Below are positions 33,138-41,431 of a stretch of DNA of 64,000 nucleotides, piece after piece; the first letter of the stretch is position 1; each line of letters begins with the position of its first letter. The stretch spans positions 1 to 64,000 of the forward strand of contig JAHCHX010000002.1 of assembly GCA_026129545.1 (NCBI GenBank). Direction: 5' to 3'. The notes below the pieces were generated by a model that did not search any database, was not told where the DNA came from, and saw only the letters and a list, made by a program, of their open reading frames with translations. The position numbers and the translations under genes were made by a program. This stretch comes from Saprospiraceae bacterium. GTDB lineage: Bacteria > Bacteroidota > Bacteroidia > Chitinophagales > Saprospiraceae.

Positions 33138-34022
33138 ATGTCTCCTCGTCACATTCTGGCGCTCATTCGACCGGAGCATTGGGTCAAAAATCTGTTCCTG
33201 TTTATTCCGGCGTTTTTTGCGGCACGGCTGACCGAGCCGGATATTTTGCGCAACGCGCTTCTGGGTTTCGTGGCTTTTTGCCTCATCGCCTCGGCGGTGT
33301 ATGTGCTCAACGACTTGGTGGATGCCCCGCAAGACCGCAACCACCCGGACAAGCGCCGCCGCCCCATCGCCAGTGGCGACCTTAGCACCCGACAGGGCAT
33401 TTTCATTTTGCTGGCCTTGCTATTGGGCGGCACCGGGTTGGCGGCCTATTTGAGCCGCGAGATGCTGCTTTTCGGGCTACTCTATTTTGTGGTCAATGTG
33501 TTTTATTCTTTTTCGCTGAAGCACATCGCCATCATTGACATATCGCTCATTGGTTTGGGGTTTTTGTTGCGGGTTTTCGCGGGCGGTGCCGTCACGGGCG
33601 TGGAAGTGTCGCAATGGCTCATCGTGCTGACGTTTTTGCTGGCACTGATTCTGGGGTTGGCCAAGCGGCGCGGCGAATATCTGGTGGAGACGAAGGGCCA
33701 CACGTTTCGCAAGGCATTGGAGGGCTACAATCTGCCATTTCTGGATGTGAGCATGGTGGTTTGTTCCACCGTCGCCATTGTGGCCTACCTGATGTATTGC
33801 TTTTCGCCGGAAGTGACCGGACGCATCGGTTCCGACAAGATTTATTTCACCGCTTTTTTCGTTGTCATCGGCATTCTGCGCTATTTGCAGCTGACGATGG
33901 TGTACAACAAGACCGAGTCGCCCACACGGGCACTGTTGCGCGACGGCTTTTTGCAAATCATCCTACTGGGATGGATTGGGTCGTTTGCTTGGTTGCTTTA
34001 TGCGAAAAAATGGTTGATGTAA
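33138..34022 (+). CDS. Decaprenyl-phosphate phosphoribosyltransferase-like UbiA-family protein
   Basis: A 294-residue inner-membrane protein with about eight hydrophobic segments. It opens with LIRPEHWVKNLFLFIPAFF and carries the Asp motif LNDLVDAPQDRNHPDKRRRP (about residues 54-73). That NDxxDxxxDxxHPxKxxRP form is characteristic of DPPR synthases, which move 5-phosphoribose to polyprenyl phosphate for arabinose-type glycan precursors. A second motif region is YSFSLKHIAIIDIS. Whether this organism makes such glycans is unknown, so the substrate assignment is by family. The ATG at 33138 is set by the first helix and the adjacent -7 box. Confidence 0.85.
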   Translation: MSPRHILALIRPEHWVKNLFLFIPAFFAARLTEPDILRNALLGFVAFCLIASAVYVLNDLVDAPQDRNHPDKRRRPIASGDLSTRQGIFILLALLLGGTGLAAYLSREMLLFGLLYFVVNVFYSFSLKHIAIIDISLIGLGFLLRVFAGGAVTGVEVSQWLIVLTFLLALILGLAKRRGEYLVETKGHTFRKALEGYNLPFLDVSMVVCSTVAIVAYLMYCFSPEVTGRIGSDKIYFTAFFVVIGILRYLQLTMVYNKTESPTRALLRDGFLQIILLGWIGSFAWLLYAKKWLM

Positions 34023-34109
34023 CGAGGGAAGGGCGAGGGAACACTTTTGGCACGATTCGTATTTTTACGCGATTCAAAGGATTGAGGTAAAATGCTGAAT
34101 ACGGGTGCC

Positions 34110-34149
34110 ATTCAGGCGGTGATTTGAAATCAGAAATCACCGCCTGAAT
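34110..34149. repeat. 16-base perfect inverted repeat after DPPR synthase gene
   Basis: ATTCAGGCGGTGATTT, 8-base loop, AAATCACCGCCTGAAT, between the DPPR synthase and Crp/Fnr genes. The stem is very stable but is followed by AAGTGTTT rather than a T-run, so it could be a terminator, an operator or a mobile palindrome. Confidence 0.8.
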
Positions 34150-34225
34150 AAGTGTTTAAGCATCGGACACAAAATAAGCCCAACCCCTCGTTCGCATATT
34201 TTAGGAAAAAACAAACACGGCAAGC

Positions 34226-34813
34226 ATGGCAGACATGGAGCCTATACGTCGGGTCATCGGTCAGATGATTTCGGCCACAGAAGCTGAATTGGACGAACTG
34301 CTCGGTTTTTGCGCTGTAAAAACCTTTAAAAAGCACGAACTTCTAAGCAAGCCATTTTCAACGCCCCAGGAGATTTTCTTCATCAACCGGGGCATTATTC
34401 GGGTGCTCATAGTGGACCAAAGCGGCACCGAACACACCATTCATTTCGGCATGGAAAATCAATTCATTGCCGACTATTCGAGTTTTATCCTGCAAACGCC
34501 CTCTTACTATGCGTTGGAAGCCCTCGAAGAAACACAAGCCGTCGTGATGCCACGCGCTGCCATCGCATGGGGCTACGAGCATCTTCAACAGGGCGACCGC
34601 TTGGGCCGCTTGGTGGCAGAATACTACTTCGTGTATCATGATAGCCGCATCAAGAACTCGTACATCCGCAGCCCAAAGGAACGCTACGACTCCATCGCCG
34701 ATTTGTTTCCCAATATCCACAATCGCGTTCCGCAGCACATGATTGCTTCTTATTTGGGCATCACGCCTGTTCATTTGAGCCGCCTGAAAAAGGCTGCTCG
34801 CAAGAAAGTGTAA
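34226..34813 (+). CDS. Crp/Fnr-family transcriptional regulator
   Basis: A 195-residue regulator. The N-terminal cyclic-nucleotide-binding-like beta-roll shows FKKHELLSKPFSTPQEIFFINRG, IRVLIVDQSGTEHTIHF and ENQFIADYSSFILQTPS. The C-terminal winged helix-turn-helix is VPQHMIASYLGITPVHLSRLKK. There are no Fnr-type cysteines and the cAMP-binding RxS pair is not evident, so the ligand is unknown. It is typical of the numerous small Bacteroidota Crp-like proteins. An SDR gene follows in the same direction after 75 bases and is its most likely local target, which is inference. Confidence 0.9.
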   Translation: MADMEPIRRVIGQMISATEAELDELLGFCAVKTFKKHELLSKPFSTPQEIFFINRGIIRVLIVDQSGTEHTIHFGMENQFIADYSSFILQTPSYYALEALEETQAVVMPRAAIAWGYEHLQQGDRLGRLVAEYYFVYHDSRIKNSYIRSPKERYDSIADLFPNIHNRVPQHMIASYLGITPVHLSRLKKAARKKV

Positions 34814-34888
34814 ACATTTGTTATCGTCATAGCCGCTCCTATGCCCTGAGATTTGCCGAACATTTCGTCATTATCTTTTGAAGCGATT

Positions 34889-35707
34889 ATGAAACTATCG
34901 GCATCGGAAAAAACACGGTTGAAAAAGCGGTACGGGCCATGGGCGGTGGTCACGGGCGCATCTTCAGGCATTGGTCTCGAAATCGCGGGACAATTGGCTT
35001 CGGCGGGTATTCACCTGCTCCTTCATGCGAGAAGGGAAGAAACACTGCGAGCAATTGCGCACGACTTTCACCGCAAACACGGCATCCAGACTCGCTTGGT
35101 AGCGTCGGATGCCTCCACGCCAGCGGGGGTAAGCGCCATCGTGGAGGCCGCGAAAAACATGGATGTGGGTCTTTTTGTTGGCTCGGCAGGTTTTGGCACG
35201 TCGGGTTTGTTCGTCGAATCTTCTTTGGAGGAGGAAATCAATATGCTGCGGGTCAATTGCGAGGCCATTCTGTCGCTCACGCATCATTTCAGCAACGTAT
35301 TTGTTCGTCAAAGGCGCGGGGGCATCATTTTGATGAGTTCGCTGGTGGGCTTTCAAGGGGTGCCTTACGCGGCGAGTTATGCCGCCACCAAGGCTTATGT
35401 GCAATCCTTGGCGGAGGCCCTCTCGGTCGAGCTGAAGCCCATGGGCGTGGATGTGCTGGCAGCGGCTCCCGGCCCGGTAGCGAGTGGCTTTGGCGAGCGT
35501 GCCAATCTAAAAATGGATGTGTCGCTGAAGCCGGAACAGGTCGGGGTGCCGATTCTCAGGGCGTTGGGCCGAAAATCCACCGTCCTGCCCGGTTTTTTGA
35601 CAAAGTTCTTGGTTGGCTCGCTGCGAACGGTGCCGCGTTGGGGCAAGGTCAGAATCATGAAAATGGTGATGGGCGGCATGACCAAACATCAACGAGCAAT
35701 TGCGTAG
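34889..35707 (+). CDS. Short-chain dehydrogenase/reductase
   Basis: A 272-residue classical SDR. The nucleotide-binding motif TGASSGIG is seen at about residues 23-30. A loose version of the NNAG loop (GSAGFGTSG) follows, then the catalytic Ser (MSSLVGFQG) and the Tyr/Lys pair SYAATKAYVQ, with PGPVASGF after it. The core resembles the DltE/YqjQ-type reductases of unknown substrate. The start at 34889 (MKLSASEKTRLKKRYG) places the first strand at the expected distance; the frame is open back to 34853. It follows the Crp/Fnr-type regulator and is convergent with ggt. Confidence 0.88.
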   Translation: MKLSASEKTRLKKRYGPWAVVTGASSGIGLEIAGQLASAGIHLLLHARREETLRAIAHDFHRKHGIQTRLVASDASTPAGVSAIVEAAKNMDVGLFVGSAGFGTSGLFVESSLEEEINMLRVNCEAILSLTHHFSNVFVRQRRGGIILMSSLVGFQGVPYAASYAATKAYVQSLAEALSVELKPMGVDVLAAAPGPVASGFGERANLKMDVSLKPEQVGVPILRALGRKSTVLPGFLTKFLVGSLRTVPRWGKVRIMKMVMGGMTKHQRAIA

Positions 35708-35776
35708 GTGCGGCATGACCGCTTTGAGGGCAATACGATTCAAGCGCCAGCGGGGCGGATGGATGGGTGCAACTGA

Positions 35777-35806
35777 TTTCTACCAACATTTTTGCCTCTC
35801 CGGGGC
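35777..35806 (+). repeat. Degenerate copy of the TTTCTACCAACATTT-GCCTCTCCGGGG repeat
   Basis: TTTCTACCAACATTT followed by TTGCCTCTCCGGGGC: it shares its first 15 bases and overall layout with the repeats at 10711-10881, with a changed palindromic core. Lies between the SDR and ggt stops. Confidence 0.65.
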
Positions 35807-35859
35807 ATCTTCGACCCTTGATTGGCACTGAATGGCGCACAGTTTCATCAGAAAAACAC

Positions 35860-37566
35860 TCAATATCCCGCCGCCGAATCGTCGCCCCGTCCATCCGCCA
35901 CACCCTGCCAACGCCCATTGGGCAGTCGTACGATGGCCTCCACGCGCCCCATGGGGCCGCGCGGCTCCACCGTGTGGCCCATTCCCGTCAGTTGCTCGAT
36001 GACCGTTTCGGAGAGCGCGCCTTCTTCTATCTGAATTTTGTCGGGCTGCCACTGATGATGGAATCTTTTGGCTTGCACGGCTTCTGGCAAGGAGCGGCCA
36101 AATTCCGTCAGGTTGACCAACACTTGAAAAACCGTGTTGGGGATGGTCGTGCCGCCGGGCGAACCGAGCACAAGCCAGATTTTGCCGCCTTTTGTGGCGA
36201 TGACGGGGGTCATGCTGCTGAGCGGTCGTTTTTCGGGCGCGATGGCATTGGCCGCGCCACCAATGGCTCCGTAGAGGTTGGGGGTGCCGGGTTTGGCGCT
36301 GAAATCGTCCATTTCATTGTTGAGGATGAAGCCTGCGCCCGCCACCACGGTGCGGCTGCCGTAGCTGTCGTTGAGGGTGGTGGTCACTGCCACCGCGTTG
36401 CCAGCTGCGTCCACGATGGAATAATGCGTCGTTTCCTCGCTTTCCTTGATGTCCACTGCTGCCACTTTTTTGCTGGGTGTCGCTTTGTCGGTCTGAAAAT
36501 CTGCCATGCGCGATTTCAGGTAGGCTGGGTCTGTCAGTCGCTTCATCGGTACTTTCCAGAAATCAGGGTCGCCGATGTGCATGGCTCGGTCGGCATACGC
36601 TCTGCGCTCGACTTCTGCCATCAAATGGACAGCGGCAGTGGAGTGCATCCCGTAGTCTTTTAGTGGGAAATTGCTTGTCATGCCAAGCATTTGTTGCAGC
36701 AGGATGCCTCCGCTACTGGGCGGCGGCATAGTGATGATGTGCAAATCCTTATGGTCGAATTCGAGCGGGGTGCGCCACACGCTGCGGTAGTTCTGCAAAT
36801 CTTGGTAGGTGATGAGGCCGCCGTTTTTCCCCATTTCTTCCACAATGAGTTTGGCGGTGCCACTTCCGTAGAAGCCCTCTCGCCCGAAGCCCGCTATGCG
36901 AGCCAGCGTCTGAGCCAGCTCTTTTTGAATAAGCCAATCGCCCGCCTGCCACATTTCCATTTTCACGAAAGCGGGCGTGAAGGTGTTTTGGCGAATAAAA
37001 TTGAACCGCTCGCTGTTGAGTGACCCCGCTTCCCGCTCGGTGATTTGAAACCCTTTTTCAGCCAGTTCGATAGCGGGGGTGACGAGCTCGCCCCAAGGCA
37101 GGCGACCGAGTTTTTTGTGTGCCTCCCACATTCCGTCCACTGTGCCAGGCACCCCGGCAGCGAGCATCCCAAAGCGGCTTTTGTTGGTCAACACATTCCC
37201 GGCTGAATCGAGATACATTTTTTCGGTGGCAGCGGCTGGCGCCTTTTCGCGATAGTCGAGCACGGCGGTTTGTCCTTCTTTACTCCTGTAAACAAGAAAT
37301 CCGCCGCCGCCGATGTTGCCAGCTTGTGGATATACCACCGCGAGCGCAAACTGGACGGCCACGGCCGCATCCACGGCGTTGCCGCCTTTGCGCAGCGTTT
37401 CAAGGCCGACTTGGGTGGCGAGTGGATGGGCCGTCACCACCATCGCGCTATCGGCAACGGCTTCTTTTTGAATGGGATAGGGGAAGGCAGGCGTTTGCGC
37501 CCAGCTATTGGTCAGCCCAAGCCACAGGATGCAGGCCAATGCAATTTTTTTGCTGAAGTACGTCAT
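35860..37566 (-). CDS. ggt: Gamma-glutamyltransferase
   Basis: A 568-residue periplasmic precursor of the Ntn-hydrolase family, cleaving gamma-glutamyl bonds such as in glutathione. A signal peptide (to about residue 23, NSWAQ) is followed by the large-subunit motifs HPLATQVGLETLRKGGNAVD and the LDYREKAP segment with the substrate-binding Arg. The autocleavage site is EE/TTHYSIVD with nucleophile Thr379. The small subunit shows GSRTVVAGAGFILNNEMDDF and the PLSSMTPVIA loop. Length is normal. It is convergent with the SDR gene, and its upstream gap contains a tandem repeat. Confidence 0.95.
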   Translation of the reverse strand: MTYFSKKIALACILWLGLTNSWAQTPAFPYPIQKEAVADSAMVVTAHPLATQVGLETLRKGGNAVDAAVAVQFALAVVYPQAGNIGGGGFLVYRSKEGQTAVLDYREKAPAAATEKMYLDSAGNVLTNKSRFGMLAAGVPGTVDGMWEAHKKLGRLPWGELVTPAIELAEKGFQITEREAGSLNSERFNFIRQNTFTPAFVKMEMWQAGDWLIQKELAQTLARIAGFGREGFYGSGTAKLIVEEMGKNGGLITYQDLQNYRSVWRTPLEFDHKDLHIITMPPPSSGGILLQQMLGMTSNFPLKDYGMHSTAAVHLMAEVERRAYADRAMHIGDPDFWKVPMKRLTDPAYLKSRMADFQTDKATPSKKVAAVDIKESEETTHYSIVDAAGNAVAVTTTLNDSYGSRTVVAGAGFILNNEMDDFSAKPGTPNLYGAIGGAANAIAPEKRPLSSMTPVIATKGGKIWLVLGSPGGTTIPNTVFQVLVNLTEFGRSLPEAVQAKRFHHQWQPDKIQIEEGALSETVIEQLTGMGHTVEPRGPMGRVEAIVRLPNGRWQGVADGRGDDSAAGY

Positions 37567-37703
37567 GGCGATGTTGTGTTAAAAATAAAAAACTGGCGCA
37601 AACCTAAAACGCTCCCGTCAGAGTGAGGGTGCTTTGCAAGACTTTTGGCAATTTTCTGCACCATTTTTAAACACTTTTGCGCCCGATACTCGTTTAGGGG
37701 AGG

Positions 37704-37746
37704 CGATTGACCATTTACGATTGGTTCGATTGACGATTTACGATTG
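37704..37746. repeat. Short tandem repeat CGATTGACNATTTACGATTG, two units
   Basis: CGATTGACCATTTACGATTG(GTT) then CGATTGACGATTTACGATTG, in the 241-base gap between divergent ggt and the next secreted-protein gene. Nothing else is recognised in that gap. Confidence 0.75.
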
Positions 37747-37807
37747 CCCCCCAAACAACATTATCAATCACTTGTAACGAAGCGTAACTGACCACAAAAC
37801 ATCTACC

Positions 37808-38863
37808 ATGACACGAATTGTTGCCCTTATCATCGGCTGCCTGTCGTCTGCCGCCTTTGCCTCGGCGCAAGCGAACGCTGACTGCTCCTCGGCGATGGAT
37901 ATTTGCAAAAAACAAGTCTATCACATTGACCGCGCCGGTGGCGAGGGGCTGGACAACACGGAGGCTGATTTTATCGCGTGTTTCATGAACAGCGTCAACT
38001 TTGGCAATGCCGAACAAAACTCGACTTGGATAAAATTTGAAGTGGCCAAAAGTGGCACACTCACCTTCGCCATCACGCCACACCGCTTGACCGACGACAT
38101 TGATTTCGTGGTGTTCAAGCTGCCGGACAACGGCGATTGCGACAACAAGCAAATTGTGCGCTGCATGGCTGCTGGCGCTCCACCGGAAGAAGCCTTCACC
38201 AGCCCTTGCATGGGCGAGACAGGACTGCGCTTCGGCGAGACCGACACCAGCGAAGACGCAGGCTGCGCCGACACGCTCGACAATGCTTGGCTCGCGCCGC
38301 TCAAAGTGGTGGAAAAGGAAAAGTATGTGATTCTGGTGAGCAACGTCACCTCCGCCGGGCCGGGGTTCAGCATTCGTTTTGGAGGCTCGGCTAAGTTGCC
38401 CTGCGACGAAGACCCCAAGCCGCTCGCCAAAAAGCCCGACACCAAACCGGCCCCCCCAAAGCCTTTGCCCAAACCGCCTGCCCCGCCACCGGCAGTGACG
38501 GAAGTGGCCAAACCAGACTCCATCGGTGGCCGTGCCGTGGAGGTGAACGAAATGCTTAAGGTGAAAAACCGAACGATTAAGCTGAAACTATGGGACAGCC
38601 AAATAGAGGACGGCGACATTGTGTCCGTGTATCTCAATGACAAAAAAGTGATAGACAGGCTCTATTTGCGCCTCCAGCCGCAAGAGTTTGAAATTCAGCT
38701 GCCTCCCGGCAAGGTGCATTATCTCACCGTCTATGCCGACGATTTTGGCAAAGCCGAACCCAACACGGCCATGATTTCCATTTTTGACGGCATCCATGAA
38801 CAGACGATTGACCTCGTGGCAGGCAGGAAAAAACAGGAGAGCGTGAAGATAGTGGTGGATTGA
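37808..38863 (+). CDS. Hypothetical secreted protein with Pro-rich linker
   Basis: A 351-residue exported protein. The signal peptide is about 1-21 (FASAQA). An N-terminal Cys-rich domain (about 22-205; SSAMDICKKQVYHID, TWIKFEVAKSGTLTFAITP, DIDFVVFKLP) is PPC-like: it has the 'not-seen-as-error' beta-sandwich pattern with W.KF....G.L.F. A Pro/Lys linker (about 210-235) connects to a C-terminal beta domain (about 255-351; IKLKLWDSQIEDGDIVSVYL, GKVHYLTVYADDFGKAEPNT). That domain type is often found at the end of Bacteroidota secreted proteins. Function is unknown and no T9SS signal is clear. Confidence 0.72.
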   Translation: MTRIVALIIGCLSSAAFASAQANADCSSAMDICKKQVYHIDRAGGEGLDNTEADFIACFMNSVNFGNAEQNSTWIKFEVAKSGTLTFAITPHRLTDDIDFVVFKLPDNGDCDNKQIVRCMAAGAPPEEAFTSPCMGETGLRFGETDTSEDAGCADTLDNAWLAPLKVVEKEKYVILVSNVTSAGPGFSIRFGGSAKLPCDEDPKPLAKKPDTKPAPPKPLPKPPAPPPAVTEVAKPDSIGGRAVEVNEMLKVKNRTIKLKLWDSQIEDGDIVSVYLNDKKVIDRLYLRLQPQEFEIQLPPGKVHYLTVYADDFGKAEPNTAMISIFDGIHEQTIDLVAGRKKQESVKIVVD

Positions 38864-38951
38864 GGGTTTGGGGATTTGAAGGCTTGGAGGTTTGAAGGCG
38901 TGTCCGGCCAAGCGGAGCGGACGGAGTTTGGGGCTTTGTCGGGAATGTTCA

Positions 38952-39191
38952 GAAAAGTGTGTCAAACTCTCACTTGCGTTTTCCATTTACACAACAGACC
39001 AAATTATCGAAAACCAAGACTCTGTGCCTCCGTGTCTCTGTGTTTTCTCATTGCCAGAACTGGGGATGGACACTCTCGAAAAGTGTGTCAAACTCTCACT
39101 TGCGTTTTCCATTTACACAACAGACCAAATTATCGAAAACCAAGACTCTGTGCCTCCGTGTCTCTGTGTTTTCTCATTGCCAGAACTGGGG
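38952..39191 (+). repeat. 114-base direct duplication in a 395-base geneless gap
   Basis: Copies 38952-39065 and 39078-39191 appear identical and are separated by 12 bases. Each contains CTCTGTGCCTCCGTGTCTCT, a common dispersed repeat core. A diverged inverted copy lies at 44839-44915. The gap 38864-39258 starts with degenerate GGTTTGAAGG-type 8-mers (38866-38898) and has no gene; the frames open across it come from the duplication. Confidence 0.9.
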
Positions 39192-39243
39192 TGACCCAGT
39201 TTTTTTGACCTTCTCGACATTCTGCGATGTTGACACCTTCGTT

Positions 39244-39251
39244 TACCTTTG
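39244..39251 (+). promoter_or_regulatory. Predicted -7 box of the 3-hydroxybutyryl-CoA dehydrogenase gene (TACCTTTG)
   Basis: An exact TAnnTTTG match, 7 bases before the ATG at 39259, predicting a leaderless mRNA. Confidence 0.5.
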
Positions 39252-39258
39252 TGCCAAT

Positions 39259-40146
39259 ATGAAAAACGTTACTGTAATCGGAGGTGGCACGATGGGCAAC
39301 GGCATTGCCCACGTTTTTGCCCAAAGTGGCTTTGAAGTAACCCTTGTGGACGTGGCTTCCGTCGCGCTCGACAAAGCGTTGGCCACTATCGGCGCCAACC
39401 TCGACCGCCAAATCAAAAAAGGTGCATTGAGCGAAGAAGACAAAGCCGCCACGCTCCGACGCATCCACCCCATGACGGACTTGAAAAATGGGGTCTCCAA
39501 TGCCGACCTCGTGGTGGAAGCAGCCACAGAAAACATCGCCCTCAAACTCAAAATCTTTGGCGACTTGGATGCCTTCGCGCCACCCGGCGCGGTGCTTGCC
39601 ACCAATACTTCCAGCATTAGCATCACCCAAATTGCAGCCGTCACCAAGCGCCCAACCCAAGTCATCGGGATGCACTTCATGAACCCCGTTCCCGTGATGA
39701 AATTGGTGGAGGTGATTCGAGGCTACGCCACTTCCAATGCGGTATGCGAGCAAATCATGACGCTCTCTCGCCAGCTCGGCAAGGACCCCGTCGAAGTGAA
39801 CGACTACCCAGGTTTTGTCGCCAATCGCATCCTGATGCCCATGCTCAACGAGGCCATCTACACGCTTTATGAGGGTGTGAGCGGCGTGGAGGAGATAGAC
39901 ACGGTGATGAAGCTAGGCATGGCGCACCCGATGGGGCCGCTACAGTTGGCCGACTTTATTGGGCTGGATGTGTGCCTATCCATACTTCGCGTGTTGCACG
40001 ATGGTTTTGGCAACCCCAAGTATGCCCCTTGCCCGTTGCTCGTGAACATGGTGACTGCCGGAAAACTTGGCGCAAAAAGTGGCGAAGGCTTCTATGTGCA
40101 CACACCTGGTTCGAAGGAGTTGGTCGTAGCCGAGCGTTTCAGATAA
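39259..40146 (+). CDS. 3-hydroxybutyryl-CoA dehydrogenase
   Basis: A 295-residue cytosolic oxidoreductase interconverting acetoacetyl-CoA and 3-hydroxybutyryl-CoA with NAD(P)H. It shows the Rossmann start TVIGGGTMGNGIAHVFAQSG and the ADLVVEAATEN block. The signature with the catalytic His is VIGMHFMNPVPVMKLVEVI, and the C-terminal dimer domain begins at NDYPGFVANRILMPMLNEAI. The length fits the single-domain Hbd/PaaH type. The correct start (39259) is far inside a longer open frame created by the upstream repeat. It is convergent with rlmI, 1 base apart. Confidence 0.95.
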   Translation: MKNVTVIGGGTMGNGIAHVFAQSGFEVTLVDVASVALDKALATIGANLDRQIKKGALSEEDKAATLRRIHPMTDLKNGVSNADLVVEAATENIALKLKIFGDLDAFAPPGAVLATNTSSISITQIAAVTKRPTQVIGMHFMNPVPVMKLVEVIRGYATSNAVCEQIMTLSRQLGKDPVEVNDYPGFVANRILMPMLNEAIYTLYEGVSGVEEIDTVMKLGMAHPMGPLQLADFIGLDVCLSILRVLHDGFGNPKYAPCPLLVNMVTAGKLGAKSGEGFYVHTPGSKELVVAERFR

Positions 40147-40147
40147 T

Positions 40148-41326
40148 TCATTCGACGTAGAGTGCCAGTCCTTTCAAATAGGCTCCCTCCGGGTGAAACA
40201 AGCTCACCGGGTGGTCAGCTCCTTGCGTCAGGTGATGCAATACCCGCACGGGCCGGCCCACCTCCATAGCTGCCGCCACTATGGTGTGGTAAAACAACTC
40301 CCTATCCACCACTTGTGAGCAGGAAAAAGTGAAGAGCAACCCACCCGGCGCTACCCTTTTGATGGCTTCCACATTGAGGCGTTTGTAGCCTTGCACCGCG
40401 TTGTGGCGCTTGTCGAGACTTTTGGCGTAAGCAGGTGGGTCCACCACCATCAGATGGTAGCGCATATCGGTATTTTTCAAAAAACGCAGCACATCGTCGG
40501 TGAAGCCTTCGTGACTGCCGGACACTGGCGCGTTCAAGGCGACGTTTTCCTCGGTCAGTTGAATGGCTTTGGCCGAAATATCCACCGAATGAACGAGCGT
40601 CGCGCCTGCTTTGAGGGCATAGCAGGAAAAGCCGCCCGTGTAGCAAAAAGCATTCAACACGGTTTTGCCAGAAGCATACTGGGACAGCAAGTGGCGGTTG
40701 TCGCGCTGGTCGAGAAAGAACCCCGTCTTTTGCCCCGATTCCCAATCCACTTTGAAACGAACGCCGTTTTCTTCTATGACCGCCCAACCTTCTGGTTGGT
40801 TTTCCGCTGACCAGAGCAAGCCATTGGATTGTTCCTCTGCATATTTTGGCGGCAAAGTGTCGGCGCTCTTGTCATAAATAGTTTGGAGTTGTTCTCCAAA
40901 AACCTGCCGCAGCGCAGCGGCAATAAGGTGGCGTTGGCGGTGCATCCCGATGCTGTGGCATTGCAACACAACGGCGCGGCCATACACATCCACGACAAGG
41001 CCAGAGAGAAAGTCGCCCTCGCCGTGGACAAGACGGTAAGCATCCCCAAGTGGCTGCACCTTCCTGACGCGCAGCGCCTGCCGCAACTTTTCCACCCAAA
41101 AATCAGCGTTGTCCACATCCGCCGCGCCAAAGCTCAACAGCCGGACAGCGATGCTGCCGTGATGAAAATGCCCCACGCCGAGCAAATGGCCGCGATGACT
41201 GAACACTTCGGCAATGTCGCCATCCGCAGGAGCGCCTTCCACACGGGCAATGGCGCCGGAGAACACCCAAGGATGAAAACGCAAGACCGGAACTTCTTTG
41301 CCGGGTTTGAGGAATACTTGAATCAT
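40148..41326 (-). CDS. rlmI: 23S rRNA (cytosine-C5)-methyltransferase, RlmI family
   Basis: A 392-residue protein. An N-terminal PUA RNA-binding domain (KPGKEVPVLRFHPWVFSGAI) is followed by a hinge region and a SAM-binding Rossmann domain. Motif NAFCYTGGFSCYALKAGAT is motif I, VHSVDISAKAIQLTEENVAL follows, and the catalytic loop is VVDPPAYAKS. LLFTFSCSQVVD ends the core. It fits the RlmI (m5C1962) group and length; site specificity is by family. It stands alone, convergent with the dehydrogenase gene and divergent from the DUF2490 gene. Confidence 0.92.
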   Translation of the reverse strand: MIQVFLKPGKEVPVLRFHPWVFSGAIARVEGAPADGDIAEVFSHRGHLLGVGHFHHGSIAVRLLSFGAADVDNADFWVEKLRQALRVRKVQPLGDAYRLVHGEGDFLSGLVVDVYGRAVVLQCHSIGMHRQRHLIAAALRQVFGEQLQTIYDKSADTLPPKYAEEQSNGLLWSAENQPEGWAVIEENGVRFKVDWESGQKTGFFLDQRDNRHLLSQYASGKTVLNAFCYTGGFSCYALKAGATLVHSVDISAKAIQLTEENVALNAPVSGSHEGFTDDVLRFLKNTDMRYHLMVVDPPAYAKSLDKRHNAVQGYKRLNVEAIKRVAPGGLLFTFSCSQVVDRELFYHTIVAAAMEVGRPVRVLHHLTQGADHPVSLFHPEGAYLKGLALYVE

Positions 41327-41419
41327 GTCAAATTGAAATTGGGGCGCAAAATCGCTTTTTTTGCCGAACCACTATGGGATTGAGACGAGCGGTTGACATT
41401 CTTCCACAATCGGTTTGGC

Positions 41420-41427
41420 TATCTTTG
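41420..41427 (+). promoter_or_regulatory. Predicted -7 box of the DUF2490 gene (TATCTTTG)
   Basis: An exact TAnnTTTG match, 4 bases before the ATG at 41432. A TTGAC at about 24 bases upstream is slightly too far for the usual -33 spacing. Confidence 0.5.
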
Positions 41428-41431
41428 CCCC

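Noticed and set aside
38959-39258. N-terminal extension of 3-hydroxybutyryl-CoA dehydrogenase by 100 codons
   Set aside because: The extension is the translated 114-base duplication; the enzyme's Rossmann start and a -7 box place the real ATG at 39259.
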